Part shown: positions 23,901 through 36,830 of the stretch, piece after piece
Numbering within the stretch: position 1 is the stretch's first letter
Layout of the letters: every line of letters starts with the position of its first letter
Made by a program: the position numbers and the translations under genes
Notes under the pieces: generated by a model
The model's database searches: none
Told to the model about the DNA's origin: nothing
Seen by the model: the letters and a program-made list of their open reading frames with translations, nothing else
Source: Ceratodon purpureus
Taxonomy: Eukaryota; Streptophyta; Bryopsida; Pseudoditrichales; Ditrichaceae
Length of the DNA stretch: 64,000 nt
Assembly: GCA_014871385.1 (NCBI GenBank)
Contig: CM026424.1
Location: forward strand, 1,302,001 to 1,366,000
Direction: 5' to 3'

Positions 23901-26900
23901 TACCTCTTCTCCCGTCAAGCATCGGTACTTATAATTTCTCTGAAATTTATTTTTGGAAATCAGCTTTAACTGGAAGTTGCGGCTCATTTCGTTTTGATAT
24001 AGCTCTCGTTTGTGTACTCTTTTTATGTAGCTCAAAGGATGAAGATTATATATTTTAGCTATTACAGGAATGGACTACACCTGGGGCTTACATCTTGCTG
24101 TATTTTATCTACAGCTGCTTTTTAATCTTCTTCGTCCAGCAGAGGTCTCTGGCCGAGGCCACTCGTTTATCATCCTCTTTGCCAAGATCCTTACTCAGCA
24201 TGAGGTATCTCTACTTATGATCCTGGCGTATCATTTCCCAGCTCTTTCGTATGCTAATCTGTTTTGTCTGCTCGTTATATGTTGCGCTTGGACAGTCTAT
24301 GCTTGTTGTGGTGAATAAGCTCATATTCTTGTTGGTTACGATTTCGCTCATTTGGTATTTTTGGTGATTTTCATATACCAGAAGGACTTGCCATTCTGTA
24401 TGCGGGAAATCTGGGTAATCACTGCTTGTCTTGCGCTCGTGAAAGCTACTAGTCGACGCTTTTCTGCAGCGATAGTAACGCCTGATACTGTAAAGGACTT
24501 TTATCGACTTCAGGGGGATTTATATTCATATGCACGAACAAAGGTGCCCTCATCACAGTCTGCTCGTCCAGATTTCTAAGTTATCCTGAGTAGGATCACT
24601 TGATAGTTCAGTTTTTATTTCATCTTATTTTTGGTTGCAATTTTGCAATTGTGAGCCTAAGTATTTTTTCTAAATTATGGTAAACTATCAGCACTATTAC
24701 TTGATGACGCTTCAGATTTTTCTAGCTTCACTATAATGTTGGATTGCCTTGGTTTTCAGTCATGTACTAAGAAATTTTTCAGGTAGTTTGTTTAGAAATG
24801 TTGTGAACCTAACTGATGATTTTACTTACAAAAATAAGTTTAAATTTCTGCTGCAGCTTATGCGGCTGGCAGACTTGATTGGATATGGTCATAACATTGA
24901 GACAAGTCCTTGCAATAGGTAATCAGTTCATTCCCTTGGTATTTGGACTGAACTTTACATTCCATTGGCCTTGTCGTTGGCGGTATTTGTTCAACTTAGC
25001 TTGCTCTTTAGCAATGTCTTCCTTTGTGGATTATGGTACTCATTTTCGCTCAGGTGCATCATTTTATGCAAATTTACTACCTGGATGTCTAGTGGAATGT
25101 ATAGCCATGTTTATTAGACACCGGTTCTGATGAAATTTTGTCACGCTCAATATATTGAACAATTTTTAGATGATGATATCGTGCACGATGTATATCTTCT
25201 CTTACACATGGAGGATGTTTGTCTGAGCAGCGCAGCATTAAGCATGTTACCATGGCCGAGGCCTGCTGTTTGGCCTGCTCTTCCTCCTGATATTTCACGG
25301 GTGCAAGCTAAAGAACAGGTAGCCACTGTTTTTTCGTCGCAACACTGAGATTCTTAACACCAGTTTCTGGGCCATGCGTTTCTTTGCAAGCTCCTTGGTA
25401 TTTACATGAATAAACTTAATATGGAGCTTATATACTTCCTCTGCTTCTTTTGGGGAATTTGAAATCGTGCAGATATCTCCACCAAAATTATCAGAAGGTC
25501 TCGGGCGACTTAGAAAACAACTTTCTCTTTCACCAACTGTCCTACTTCGTGAGGCCAACCGCCGGCGGGCATCTCTTTCAGTTGGTAATCTTGCTGAGAT
25601 GCTTGATTTGAGTCGGCTTTCTCTCAAGGAAAGGTGAGAAGGATGATTGTTAGTTCCCTCTTGATTGAATTCCTGTATGGCCTCTCCCACCTTTTGGATA
25701 TTGGTTCTTATCTTTTCATCCGATAAAGATGGATTTTATGTTTTTAAAACTCTTCAAGTTGACTTAGTAATTTTTTAACCTTCGATAATATGCTTTTGGT
25801 TACTATTTGACTGGTTATCTGACCTTTCCTGTCATAATTTAAGAATTGACAATATTATCGTATTATCTGACTTCGGTGTCTAATTTCTGAAACAATGGCA
25901 GCCCAGCTGCAGATGCTGCAGATTCTGCTCCTGCTCCGTTACCTCCTTCAACACTTCCTGACGAGCCTATATCTGGAGCACATTCTTCAAGCCCCGAAGT
26001 CTTGCAGAAACAGAACAGCATAGAACCTCCCATGAAGTTGCCTGAAGTTCAAGCAGCAGCAGAGCATGCATTGTTGACCAGTATCAGTGATGAAACCCTA
26101 CGCATGGCCCTGTCATCTGTTGAGGGATTTGAGGTATGTGGTTGCGTCGTTGCTTGACCTGAGTCATAACGGACTCTTTTAGACTTTGGTGTTGGTTGTT
26201 CCTATGATATCACTTATCAGAAGTATACCTTAACTGGATATGTCAGTTACATTTGGTTTGATTGCTTCCTTGTTCTATCACGCAATCGACAGAGGAGTTT
26301 ACAACTGTAGAACAAGCCAGGATTTTGAGATGTACCTTTTAAGTCTTTCGAATGCCATTAGTCTAAAAAGTGGGTCTTCTTTTCTTATCATGTTTTTGAT
26401 TTTGCTACCGAAATGTATGGCTGTTTTTCCATTTGGCCATTAATTAGTTAACCACTTTGTGATAGGATTTCTTTTTGGAGCTTACACGAGCTGCTGCTGA
26501 CAATTTCCATCGATCTTGGCGCAAAAGACATGGCGTGGTCTTGGATGGCGAAGTTGCAGCTGTACATTATCGACGTGGAGCACTGGATGCTGCTGCCAAG
26601 CTTTATGAGAAGGTACAGTTCAACTGTACCAGGACACGGGCATTCGGTAGTGCTAATAACAGCTTTGAACGGGATTCCCATGCCTTGTGATGTTGGGGGG
26701 TCGTTCTCGATGTTTCTGTTTCTTACCGATGGTTACAATTCTGTTTGACGGCCTCATTATGTTTATATTTGTTCTTCCCCGTGAAGTTACCTTATTGGAT
26801 ATTGTATTTTTGTCATAGTTGGGTTGACCATGGAGTTCAATCTTCACTACTCTGTTGAACAGGTTTGTGCTCTTTATGGGAGTGAAGGGTGGCATGCATT

Positions 26901-29900
26901 ATTAGTTCAAGTTCTTCCTCGACTTTCCGAATGCCAAAAGAAATTATCAGACTGGGCTGGCTACCTCTCCTCTTGCATCAAGCTTTTGTCTTTAGATCCG
27001 GGCCCCATATCTAATGAAGATCGGAGCTCTATTCAAGCGGAAATTGTTAAGCTCGCTCATGGTGGTTTGCCTGTACCAGTTTCCTTGGACGTGTCTACGC
27101 TTATCACCTTTGCTGCAAGGGGAGGTCCACCACTCGAGCTGTGTGAGGGCGATCCTGGCACATTGATGGTAACTGTGTGGAGTGGGTTTCCGGATGATAT
27201 TATCATGGACTCTTTGAGCTTAACATTGGTGACCACCTTTACTGCCGATGAGGGAACCAAGGTAATACCATCCTGAATTCGGACTGAGGTTGTTAAAATA
27301 ACCATTTTTTTGTATTATGCACGACAGGGAAGTTAGGCTCATGAGTTGACGAGTGCTGGCTGAAGAACATGTTTCAATTCCTGCATGCCAGTCATTTTGT
27401 CTTAATTATTCTTACACTTCCTCGCTGCAGGTTGTGAAAAGCGTGGATGCTCCAGTACTTCAGCCTGGAAAGAATCGCGTTTTAATGACTTTGCCACCGC
27501 AAAAACCAGGGTCCTATGTTCTGGGGGTATTAACCGGCCATATTGGGCAAGTTAAGCTGCGCTCGCATACTTACTGTACCACAAGTGCTGCAAGTTCGAA
27601 GGGTGGGCCTCCAGATAGCGATGATTATTTAAGTAACGAAAAACCTCTTCGGACTGTGCTGGAGGTTATCAATTTCTTCCTCTTACTCTCGCAGCTTCCT
27701 GGACAATGGTCGTTATTCTATGTATTCCTCGTTAGTGATCGTTATTACCATGTGTGTATTCCTAGTTGGTGATCATTGACTAGGTTTGGCCTTATCTTCA
27801 AGTTCAGAAACTTACCAGATTCCACTATTTGATCCCAATCTTTATGGTATGTGTGCTCTTCAGAAGGTGGTGAGCGGTTTTGCTTGCATTTGTGGTCATA
27901 AGTCTTGAGTTCTGGAATTTTTGAAGCTAATTTCGGGTAACTGTGTTCACAGGTTGCCAAACCACGAGCGTTGGTAGAAATCAAACCAGCAATTACAAAG
28001 GGACTTCTGTTCGGTGAGCCGCAATGGGTAGGCTTGATTGTCAGGCCTCTCAACTACTCCCTCGAAGGTGCTCGTGTCCATATTTCGACTGGACCAAATT
28101 TACAATTTTTGAGCGACCAAACTGCTCTGCTAGAGGTTAGCAAGCCTCTGCTAGCTGAAGCAAATGCACCATCTAGCACTGACATCGATGGCATGAAAAC
28201 TTTTCACAATATGCTCGAGAATGGCGATTCTCTCAACACGGACGATAACGTAAATGGTATACTTGATTATGATACCGATATGCCTCAGCATTTATTAATG
28301 AAGGATGGTAGCGTAGAGCTTCCAGATTGGGCTAGGATGGTGGCCTCTGTTCTGTGGGTTCAAGTCAAGGCCGATTCGGATGATACTTTATGTTCGCATT
28401 TCTCTGGAGATCCGCATCTGTCTTCTCCTCCTCCTTCCCCAAAGAAGGTTCCCTTAATGTCTCCTGATTCACAAATAAAAGGTCTAACTACAGCTTCAAG
28501 TGCAAACGGGCCTCATGCAACGGCAGATTCTCTTCATGAAAGTCTACAGCATGGCACTACAGGGCAAGGACATGTTCTCCCAAACGGGAGCCTTGTTTCT
28601 AGATTTGGCATGAAGACATTGAAAGTGAAGATGGAGTTTGGAGTGTCTCGAAGTCGCTTGTATGAAAGGTAGGCACTGATTACAGTAATGATTTAATATG
28701 TGGTTCATATCACCATTTTAATGCATAAGGTGTTAAATTCTTTTACGCTTCTGTCAAACCATACAATTATATTCTGACTTTTTGACAATACTGATAGGTA
28801 CAACGTTGTTTTGCAGGACAATAGCCTTGCAGTTTACTCATCCATTTCGCATTTCTACTCGCATTGTCAGTCGGGGAAACGATGGAAGATTCCTCTTGCA
28901 GGTACTTGTCATCTGATGCACTTGGTTCTTGATGACTTTAAGCAAGGTTACCTTGTAGAGGCAGTAGTTTAGAAGCCTTATTCGTCAATTTTGTTAAATT
29001 AGAACTGTTTGTGTTTACCACCACGAATTCAGGATGAACTGAGGCAGCCAATCCCGGCCTGTCAGTGAGCAAGTGTTTTGTGATATGGTATTTTGTGAGA
29101 GAACTCCTGTTTAATGACATATTGCTAATGGAGTGTTTTTTACTGATGCAAAGTTCTGGTGTAGTGATTTCAAAGAGTCACGATGACAGTTTACGTCAAG
29201 AAAGTGTTGCATGATCTTCTATGGATTATTGTTTTTTAGACTTGCAGAATATGCGTGCACAATACTAACTGGAAATATATACTGCAGATCACCTTGAATT
29301 CACAATTGGCAGCGGCTGTGACAATACAGAGTGCAAACTTGCTACTACAGCCAGGTTTTGCCCACGTGAACAACCATGAGGGGCACCCGACTCCTGCGTG
29401 GCTTCTGCCTCTCTCGGTCTCAGCTTCGTCTGAATGTGCTCTTCTCTTTGCAATTCGTTCTGACCCAGTTACTGCGAAAGACGGTGAGTACGAGGTTGAT
29501 TATCACGCTGCCAGAAGGGTTAACAGAAGCAGTAACAGAATCTTGGCAAAATATTTTTCTGTCAGACAATTATCAGAGCCCTAGATATTATCATGGTAAA
29601 AAGTGCGAGTTTTCCAGAATTTGTCTCAGTACGCAAAAGTAGGAACGTGCAAGCTATTGTCGACGCTCAATGCTGCCTTCTAACTTCATCACTCTGATCT
29701 AATCAACAGGTGATAGCGACCACAGGAGCGGTTCTGGTGCAGGGCATCAAAGACAAGTGAGTTGCCTAAACATTCATTATAAGGTTTCAGGAAACCATGA
29801 AGCTGGAGTGCAAGCCCCTGTGACAGACAGTGTCGCAAACAGTGAGAGTTACTTAAAGTTTTCAAGCAGTTTCCACCTCAAAATGCCTGTTTTGGAGCAA

Positions 29901-30714
29901 TTGGTGGCGGTGGGTATGCTCCCTGTGCCTTCCCAATGTCCCCGTGTTGGACAGCAAGTTGTGTTTCAGTGGCGAGTTGAGAGGCTGAAAGAAGGGTGGG
30001 CAGCATCACAACAGCAGGAATCTACTGAGAAAACATTCCTCCCCAGAGCACACAGTGACCAGGTATTTGTATTTCCTCATAGTTCTCGTCGTTGGCGGAG
30101 ACAGTACATGAGGAATTATGAGTTGAATGAATTCATTTCATAATATTCTAACAGTGCATGATTGACGTATACGCAATTGAATGTGTTGGAGGATATCACG
30201 TACTTGTTGTTAGGCTTCTGTATGTCTTAAATTAGATGTGATAGTTAACTAGATTGGGTACCTATCACGGCACTTGTAAGTTCGTCTACCTGTGCCATGG
30301 TTGTCTAAAATACTAGCGGAATATTGCAACTGGAATTCTACACAATTCATCTGGAATTACTACTAAAAGAACAACTGATTTTGATGTATTGTTGGAGATT
30401 TCGGAAAGTCTAAACCACAATGTTTCATTTTGCAGGGTTCAGAGGACTTGTATTATGAGCTCAAAGCAAATGAAGAATATTGGATGATTGCAGGAAGGCG
30501 GAAGGGTTTTATTTCTCTTCCTCAAAGTGTAGGCTCCCGAATTGTGCTCTCAATGGCTTGTGTGCCTTTGGTAGCGGGTCATGTCCACCCCCCTGCCTTG
30601 CGATTGGTGAACATAGGTCGTGCTCATGTTAGCCGTAGTCCTGCTGGTCCTCATTTGGTTTGTATTTTACCCCCTGCACCTTGCTCTGCATTGTGTATCA
30701 GGAAAATCATATGA
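20992..30714 (+). CDS. TRS130: TRAPP II complex subunit TRS130/CLUB (TRAPPC10-like)
   Basis: A tethering-complex subunit acting at the trans-Golgi network, needed for Rab-A activation, cell-plate formation and polar secretion in plants. Twenty GT-AG exons close in phase to 1371 residues: 20992-21058, 22033-22268, 22650-22825, 23014-23197, 23363-23453, 23761-23924, 24115-24204, 24382-24543, 24857-24918, 25228-25318, 25473-25633, 25912-26133, 26466-26612, 26863-27261, 27431-27664, 27953-28668, 28816-28901, 29288-29483, 29710-30062 and 30436-30714. The order of motifs follows the Arabidopsis protein: EDVNDLW, HEWFIVFVSKA, DFSSKKRERCCKVDLHGP, RFMPAWNFCNFF, LREDALREYDELE, REFDFRQYLF, PFCMREIWVITACLAL, LLREANRRRASLSVGN, KPRALVEI, EPQWVGLIVRP and the C-terminal GPHLVCILPP. 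The 25228 acceptor is the least certain. Part of exons 15-16 is duplicated, inverted, at 59917-60461. Confidence 0.93.
23550..23612 (+). repeat. Intronic tandem repeat in TRS130
   Basis: A unit of about 22 bp (AAATTGAACTTAAATGGATCTT) is repeated about two and a half times, with a shortened copy at the end, inside the intron between exons 5 and 6. It appears to be a simple slippage repeat and does not touch the splice sites. Confidence 0.7.
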
Positions 30715-32278
30715 TTATCGTTTTCAAAGCTCTCTGAAGCTGGTGTTGCTTGCCATTTGTAGGTTATTTGGCACACGCTAGCTAAATGCCTCTGTCGGGT
30801 ATTCAGCAAGAGTTCCACGATCGTAGGTCAACTCCTGTCCTAATGCACGTCTCACTTCATTAATAATGTTAACGAATTCCTTATTCATAACTGAAAGCCT
30901 GGTTCGGGTCTCAATATTGAGAGGCCTAAGGTCGGCTCGTCATTCCTCAGAAATATGTTGTACTGAATAGCACTGAACGTAGAATCAATAAGTTGTGGAA
31001 TTCTGTAGAATCACAATGGTGGCTGTGGCACATTCTATTTGCATCGGATCTGTTTCTGGTTCTCTATACAGCTGAAACTACTCCTTGTTCGGCAAGAGGG
31101 TGGTGCCCCTCTAGGCAGTGGCAATCATCTGCAGATTTCAACATAATTAATCGCTGAAGCAAACGTTTGACTCACCTTGATTTAGATGGCCTTGGCCTGA
31201 ATCGTGTGTGCTGGCAAAAGCGTTGAGTCAACTAATAATCTTGGTGTTCTTGTCTGTGCATTCCGGGGTGTACCAAGCACCGTCTAAGTTGGTAAAGATG
31301 ACAGTTATTGAGGTTGTGCACAAAGACATAAGCAGAAAAGGTTCCGGACCATGGTGCCCTGGCGAACGTGCTTGGTGACTGGGTCTCGGTGGGCCAAGCA
31401 GAACCAGATGTTTGAATAAACTGAATTATCCGTTGAATGGTTGGGACCCAGAGTGCAGAAGGCGCTCTCAAGGCTCTGCGCCCTGTGACTGAGTAAAATA
31501 TTGCTACCTGTCCACCCCATGGCCAGGAATGTTCACCATTAACTTAATACTTGCCCAGCACATCATAACAATCCTCAAAAACGCTCCGTGTGTAATATTC
31601 TACCAATAGTGACCGCGTTCACACTCCAGAACCAGTGGATTGAAGAACCATTCATTTCCTGGACCTCTCGTTCCCAACTACCTCCGAAGTCCAGAGAAGT
31701 CATAACAAAGAAATTACCAGATTCGATCCTGGAGAGCCGAGGCGCGTGGTTATGTAAATTTCTTCCCCAATCCACGCTCTCCGGCTAACAAAGTCTCGAG
31801 GCTGGATCAGAGAGCGGATCAGCATGCTCCACCACCACTGATACACCACGTGCAGCTTCAGTTCAATAAAGAAATTTTCGCAAAATCAAAAAGCGCTCAG
31901 AGACCCACCCGAGGCCATGTATGGGTTACAGTGATGGAGTAGTCTGGAGCAATCATCCGGGGAATCGTTCCATGAGCTTGTGAACCAGGCCCAGCGTTTA
32001 TATTTTGTTCTTATGGAGGTAGTGCGACAGGCACCTAGGAATGTAGCCAAGTAAGAAAAATATGTACAGATTCATCCATTTGAATGTACTCATCCATAAA
32101 ATTATCTATAATAAGGTACTTCCATCCAAACACTGGCGAATTTGGTTAATTTTGTACAAGATTTTGGCGATTTCATCCAATATTTTGCTCAATTTTTATA
32201 GTGTATCAGTAGCCAGCTCCCGAAACAGGTAAGATTCAGGCGAAAATTCGCCAGCAAATTAAACGCTGACCAGGCCAT
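30715..32278. other. Intergenic region, partly homologous to the upstream DNA of the second peroxidase
   Basis: No gene was recognised. From about 31,600 the sequence has diverged but collinear similarity to about 36,830-37,190, the matching distance upstream of the second peroxidase. Shared blocks include ACCAGTGG, CCCAACT.CCTCCGA and AAAGTCTCGA. This shows that the duplication unit included about 1.2 kb or more of upstream DNA. Confidence 0.5.
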
Positions 32279-32421
32279 CTGGGATAAGCGCCGGTGTTGA
32301 GAAGGTCAGACCAGCTTGCAAGCGACGCTCCTGTGGCAGGGCCCCACCAACGTCGGAAACAACCTCGATCCGGTTCCGGAAGGTTGAAAGTACACGGACC
32401 TGTGGACTTCTGCATGGCGGG
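32279..32421 (+). promoter_or_regulatory. Conserved upstream block shared by both peroxidase genes, copy 1
   Basis: About 140 bp beginning GGGATAAGCGCCGGTGTT and ending CTTCTGCATGGCGGGTG is almost the same at 37187-37322, while the flanking upstream DNA has diverged much more. It lies about 600 bp before the start codon in both copies. It may be a shared cis-regulatory module; function is inferred from conservation only. Confidence 0.45.
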
Positions 32422-32668
32422 TGTCTGCTGCTTCATCTCACCCGTCCGATGCAGCAGTCCACTCCAATCTCATTCGTGCCACTCCTGAGTACCCGCGACA
32501 TGAGTATTCTAGTTAACACGGCCACACAGCGAACAGCAGACACGCTCTCTTTCATAAATTATAATTTCCTAACAAACAGTGAGAACGATTTCGCACTCGT
32601 TGACGATCCCCCGCGCCTTGGACTACAGAAGTCCGACCTGACCATCTACAGAGGCCTGAGCACGCACA

Positions 32669-32673
32669 TATAA
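32669..32673 (+). promoter_or_regulatory. TATA box of peroxidase gene 1
   Basis: The sequence GCACATATAAGACTCGC lies 210 bp before the ATG. The same core lies at the same distance before the second peroxidase. Confidence 0.55.
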
Positions 32674-32878
32674 GACTCGCAGCCAGCCTCCATCCCCACA
32701 CAGCCTCACAACACCCCCCTGATCCAACAAGCCGGCCGCGATACTACAGCTCTTCACAAGGTCGACTTGAACTTGGTCTCACACATCACAACGTTCCCAG
32801 CTCCACTTCGCAGGCCTGCTTCTAAGGTGCTCGCCCATCGGGGATTCAATATTCATACTGAACTTCAGGAGCGCGAAT

Positions 32879-33880
32879 ATGGCCTCGGCTAAGTACCCCA
32901 CATCGAGAGCGGCGCTCTGGTCGCTGCTCATCGCCCTCGTCCTCGGTGTGAGCTCCCTCACCGCGCCAGCGGCCGCCACCCGCACTGGCGCCACAGCCGG
33001 GCTCAGCTGCGGGTTCTACCGCCACTCCTGCCCCGATGCCGAGAACATCGTCTACAACTCCATGCAGCAGTCCTACAATCAGAACAAGGTGGTGGCGCCC
33101 GGAGTCCTCCGCATTGCCTTCCACGACTGCTTCGTCCGCGGCTGCGACGCCTCCGTCCTCCTGCTCGGACCCGACACGGAGCGATCGGCCCTCTTCAACA
33201 AGGGACTCCAGGCGGCCGCCTTCGATGCTCTTGACGCGGCCAAGATCGCCGTGGACAAGGCCTGCCCAGGCGTCGTCTCCGCCGCCGACGTCATCCAATT
33301 CGCAGCCCGCGACTCTGTGAAACTCGCCGGGGGCCTGGGGTGGGACGTGCCCGCCGGCCGCCGCGACGGCAGAGTGTCGCGCATCGAAGAGGCCTCCACC
33401 CCGAACCTGCCCACCCCGAACATGACGGTGCCGGACCTGCTGGAGGTGTTCGCGAGGAAGGGCCTGAGCGCGAACGACCTAGTGGTGCTGTCGGGCGCGC
33501 ACACCATCGGCCACGCCCCCTGCCTGACATTCGACAACCGCCTGCAGACGTCGCCCGTGGATCCCACTCTGGCGCCCAGCTTCGCGGCGCAGCTGAAGAA
33601 GCAGTGCCCCGCGCCCAACAATGGGGCCACCCAGGTGGACCTGGACTCCACCGCGATGACGTTCGACCCTCAATACTACAAGGACATCGCGCGCGGCAGG
33701 GGCCTGCTCACGTCGGACCAGAGCTTGCTCGCGGACGGGCGCACCAAGCGCGCCGTGTACTCAAACCGGGGCACGGAGTTCTACACCAACTTCGGCAAGG
33801 CGATGGTGACCATGAGCAAGATCGAGGTGCTGACGGGAAGCGCCGGCGAAATCCGCCGCCACATCGCGTACGTCAATTAG
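32879..33880 (+). CDS. Class III secretory peroxidase, copy 1
   Basis: A haem peroxidase of the apoplast (EC 1.11.1.7 family) that oxidises phenolics with hydrogen peroxide. It is a single 333-residue exon. An N-terminal signal peptide (LWSLLIALVLGVSS core, residues 13-26) is followed by the mature domain. The catalytic distal site is LRIAFHDCFVRGCDASVLL, with Arg78 and His82. The LPTP motif is near 177-180, and the proximal haem ligand is His208 in LSGAHTIGHAPC. One N-glycosylation sequon is seen at Asn181. The family's disulfide between the usual VSCADI and the C-terminal cysteine is missing: the sites read VSAADV and RRHIAYVN. An extra cysteine is present at residue 44. The coding region is strongly GC-rich compared with its AT-rich surroundings and has no intron. 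The protein is identical to the one at 37790. Confidence 0.95.
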   Translation: MASAKYPTSRAALWSLLIALVLGVSSLTAPAAATRTGATAGLSCGFYRHSCPDAENIVYNSMQQSYNQNKVVAPGVLRIAFHDCFVRGCDASVLLLGPDTERSALFNKGLQAAAFDALDAAKIAVDKACPGVVSAADVIQFAARDSVKLAGGLGWDVPAGRRDGRVSRIEEASTPNLPTPNMTVPDLLEVFARKGLSANDLVVLSGAHTIGHAPCLTFDNRLQTSPVDPTLAPSFAAQLKKQCPAPNNGATQVDLDSTAMTFDPQYYKDIARGRGLLTSDQSLLADGRTKRAVYSNRGTEFYTNFGKAMVTMSKIEVLTGSAGEIRRHIAYVN

Positions 33881-34293
33881 ATGGATCAGGATCCCGAGAT
33901 CAATGTAAAGATTTGTAGGTGGATTTTGCGCCTGCTGAGATAGATTTGTACAGACTTAGTTAGAGTACGATAGTTGAACGCTGAAGTGTGTTCGATTAAT
34001 GAGTTTCTGCACTCAAAAAGTGCTCCCGTTCTAATGTTGTGAGCATTAGCATTCTTTCGAACACGAGAAGTCGTGTTCGGTTCACGAGCCCTGGCTTGTG
34101 GGTTCTGAGGGGTGAAAATGGCACCTCTGAGATTCCTGAATTCATAATTTAAGCGACATGAGCAAACCTGCCGTTTACATTCCTTACGTGTGGAAGTCTG
34201 AGTGCAGTAACTTGGGCACCAGTTTGCCTTTGATGAATATGTATTGAAGCTTGAGAATGGTGTAATATTGCAATCTGAGTTCGGTAATGGGGG

Positions 34294-34327
<34 letters not shown>

Positions 34328-36830
34328 GCAGCTTCCACAAATTAAACTCAAAATGGGTGAATTGTATCTTGCTTATTTAAGCTACGAAATGTTCAGGATT
34401 AAGCCACCGCTTTAATTTTAGGATGGCTTCATAACAGTGTTTGAGCTTCCATCCACCTCTCAAATTACCACGAGAGGACCAGACATATTTGATGGAATAA
34501 GTTTGCGCTGCTTTAGATAGTGGGTTCTGCAGTTGGGACTAACGGCGCTTGGTGAGGAGTTAAGCGCGTACTTATAATGAGAGCCTGTAAGGGCCGCCTG
34601 GTTTCAATTTTGTCTGAGGTGGTGAAACACCGTTCAAAGAGCAGGTTGTGTGACTTTGAGAGCGCTGGTTCAGCTGTGTGATGTCGGAATGCAGTTGCTG
34701 GAACTGTGCACTATTTATGCATGAGGGAATCCTTAAGGAGTTGTATCAGAGGCTGCGGTGACATACGTTTCCAGCCACTTCAAGTGCGCAATCAATCAAA
34801 ACCCCCTCTACGTGATGGTTCCTGGACCTGACAGGAATATTCGCTGGGAGACTGGATTTCATCCGGTCACCATCCAGTGATGTGATTCAAGAACATGCTC
34901 TTGATAGGCATGAACCCGTGTTACTGGTTACCTCGTCCTGCACGCTGTGGAAGTTATCTACCAGCCATTTCCGTTCAATAGTACTATCAGTAGTCAACCA
35001 TGGCTACTTCGAGCTACGCTAGACCTGCTTGTTCAATGCAATGGTAACATGCACGTAAAATCATGTAGAGCTCTTTGTTTAAAGCCCGAATTAAAGTGCT
35101 GCCCAGGAGCATCTTTGAAGGTTGACGTTGAAATTATGGAGGTAAAGCTAGTCCTCGTTAGAGCCAGGCTGCTTCCCAGCAACATGCACGAACAAATTGC
35201 AGTACTTAACTTGAGGTAAACCGACCTATCCAGGCTAAAGGCTGATCCCCCAGATTCGGTCGGTTTTTTGTTTTTTGTAGCTTTTCGAACAGAACTTATT
35301 GAAAATATGCAATGAGAAAACCTGAGTTGGCCGACGCGGGAAGAATCCCGTGCTTGGTTGGTGGCCGGTTCTAGCGGGGCATGTGCTTAACACTATCAGC
35401 TTAACGATGCTGAATCATGTGCGATGAAGCAATTTAGCAAGGGATTTCAAATGGACACGTCAGTGTCATCGCTTACATCAGAATTGGGCTGCCTACTTCA
35501 AGATAACTAGTTGAGGTTTCCTCTGAAAGCAATGATCTAGCTAGCTGAACTTGGAACAGTATCAAGCTCAACTCTCAAGGTTCGTGGCTGTCTTAAACGT
35601 GAGGCATGCGTGCACGAGGTATATTACGAACATCAAGGGGATGGATTTGAAGCACGAGTTGGAGTTCAGCTGGGAGTCTATGAGGAATCTAGAGAATTGT
35701 TTGGGAACTGAGCCTGTGATTTCAAGTCGAAAGTCAGACTAAAACTGTACGGATGACCCCAGATAATTTTGCGAGCACTGAATGTAAAAACTATGTGTGT
35801 GAATCGTGATCAGTGCTCAGTTGCGTGTGTGAAAGTAAACAAACTTGAGAGAGATAAGAGAGCTGGAAGAAATTTTCGTGCGATAGTCAGTGAGAAGTTA
35901 ATACCACAAATGGGGCTCAGTCATGCGAGAGTGAACCCCTCCCGGGTCCATTAAGTGGCTGACGATTTAAGGGATATTGCACATCGATCCCGTTTGCAGT
36001 TGTTTTAACAAAATGAGTTGTGTGTGTACTTCCCCTGTTTTGTTAAAAAAAAACCAGTGAATGACCAAAGATGCTTGAATTGAAACCCAAACTGCTTGTA
36101 CAGATCAATTAAGTTCTCCAATCAAGTAAGGTAAACATCATGGGATCGAAGTATGTGCTCAAATCATAAATTTAAATTAGGTGAAGAATAAGGGGAGATT
36201 CCAGGTGACATGTTGCCATACTGGGTGAGAGTTAACATTGTTCCTCCTCACCAGTGGTTACAACGGAGGGGCAGGCATGATACCAAGTTTGACAAACTGG
36301 AGACCGAGTAACTGAAAGAAGCAATTCCATCAAATGGGAGTAGCAACGAGATGCCCAATTAACAACAAGCCTTTTAAAGTATAGGCTCAAGCAGCCAATC
36401 TTCAAAAATTTATCTCTGTTGGTGAAAAGGCTACATGAAAGGCACTGGACCAAAATGTTTTCAATATTAAAATCCATAGATCAGAAGTCGTGGAAATTTC
36501 GGAAGCTCACATGACCACTTCGGTTGCATACATGATGGCAACTAAAATTCACCACAACTAAATCTAATCAACCTGCAAAGTTCAATACATCAAGATTCAA
36601 GATCACTTCTTGCAGGAGTGAATTCAAATTTAAATCTAAATATACTCGTATAGCAATCTACACCATTCTGCAATCTTAGGTCAGCATGCCAGGGCCATCG
36701 CCAGGCCACAGTGGCCCTCATATTCCAATTTAAACCAAAATCTTCGACGGGCTTTCCTGAAATCTCCCCGGAAATAATTCACAGTCTTCAAAATAAAATC
36801 GTGCTTTTGACAGAAGATTGCACGACCATA
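33881..36830. other. Spacer between the tandem peroxidases
   Basis: The sequence immediately after the stop codon differs completely from that after the second peroxidase. Apart from the poly-G tract no feature was recognised, and open frames here have no motifs. Confidence 0.4.
34289..34326 (+). repeat. Long poly-G tract
   Basis: A run of 38 bases that is all G except for one A near the start. Such a tract can form G-quadruplexes and is unstable in copying and sequencing, so its exact length should not be trusted. Confidence 0.85.

Noticed and set aside
33079..33651. Long minus-strand open frames opposite the peroxidase (and the same at 37757-38584)
   Set aside because: They mirror the GC-rich peroxidase coding region, which gives few stops in other frames. 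They have no motifs of their own and recur only because the gene is duplicated.
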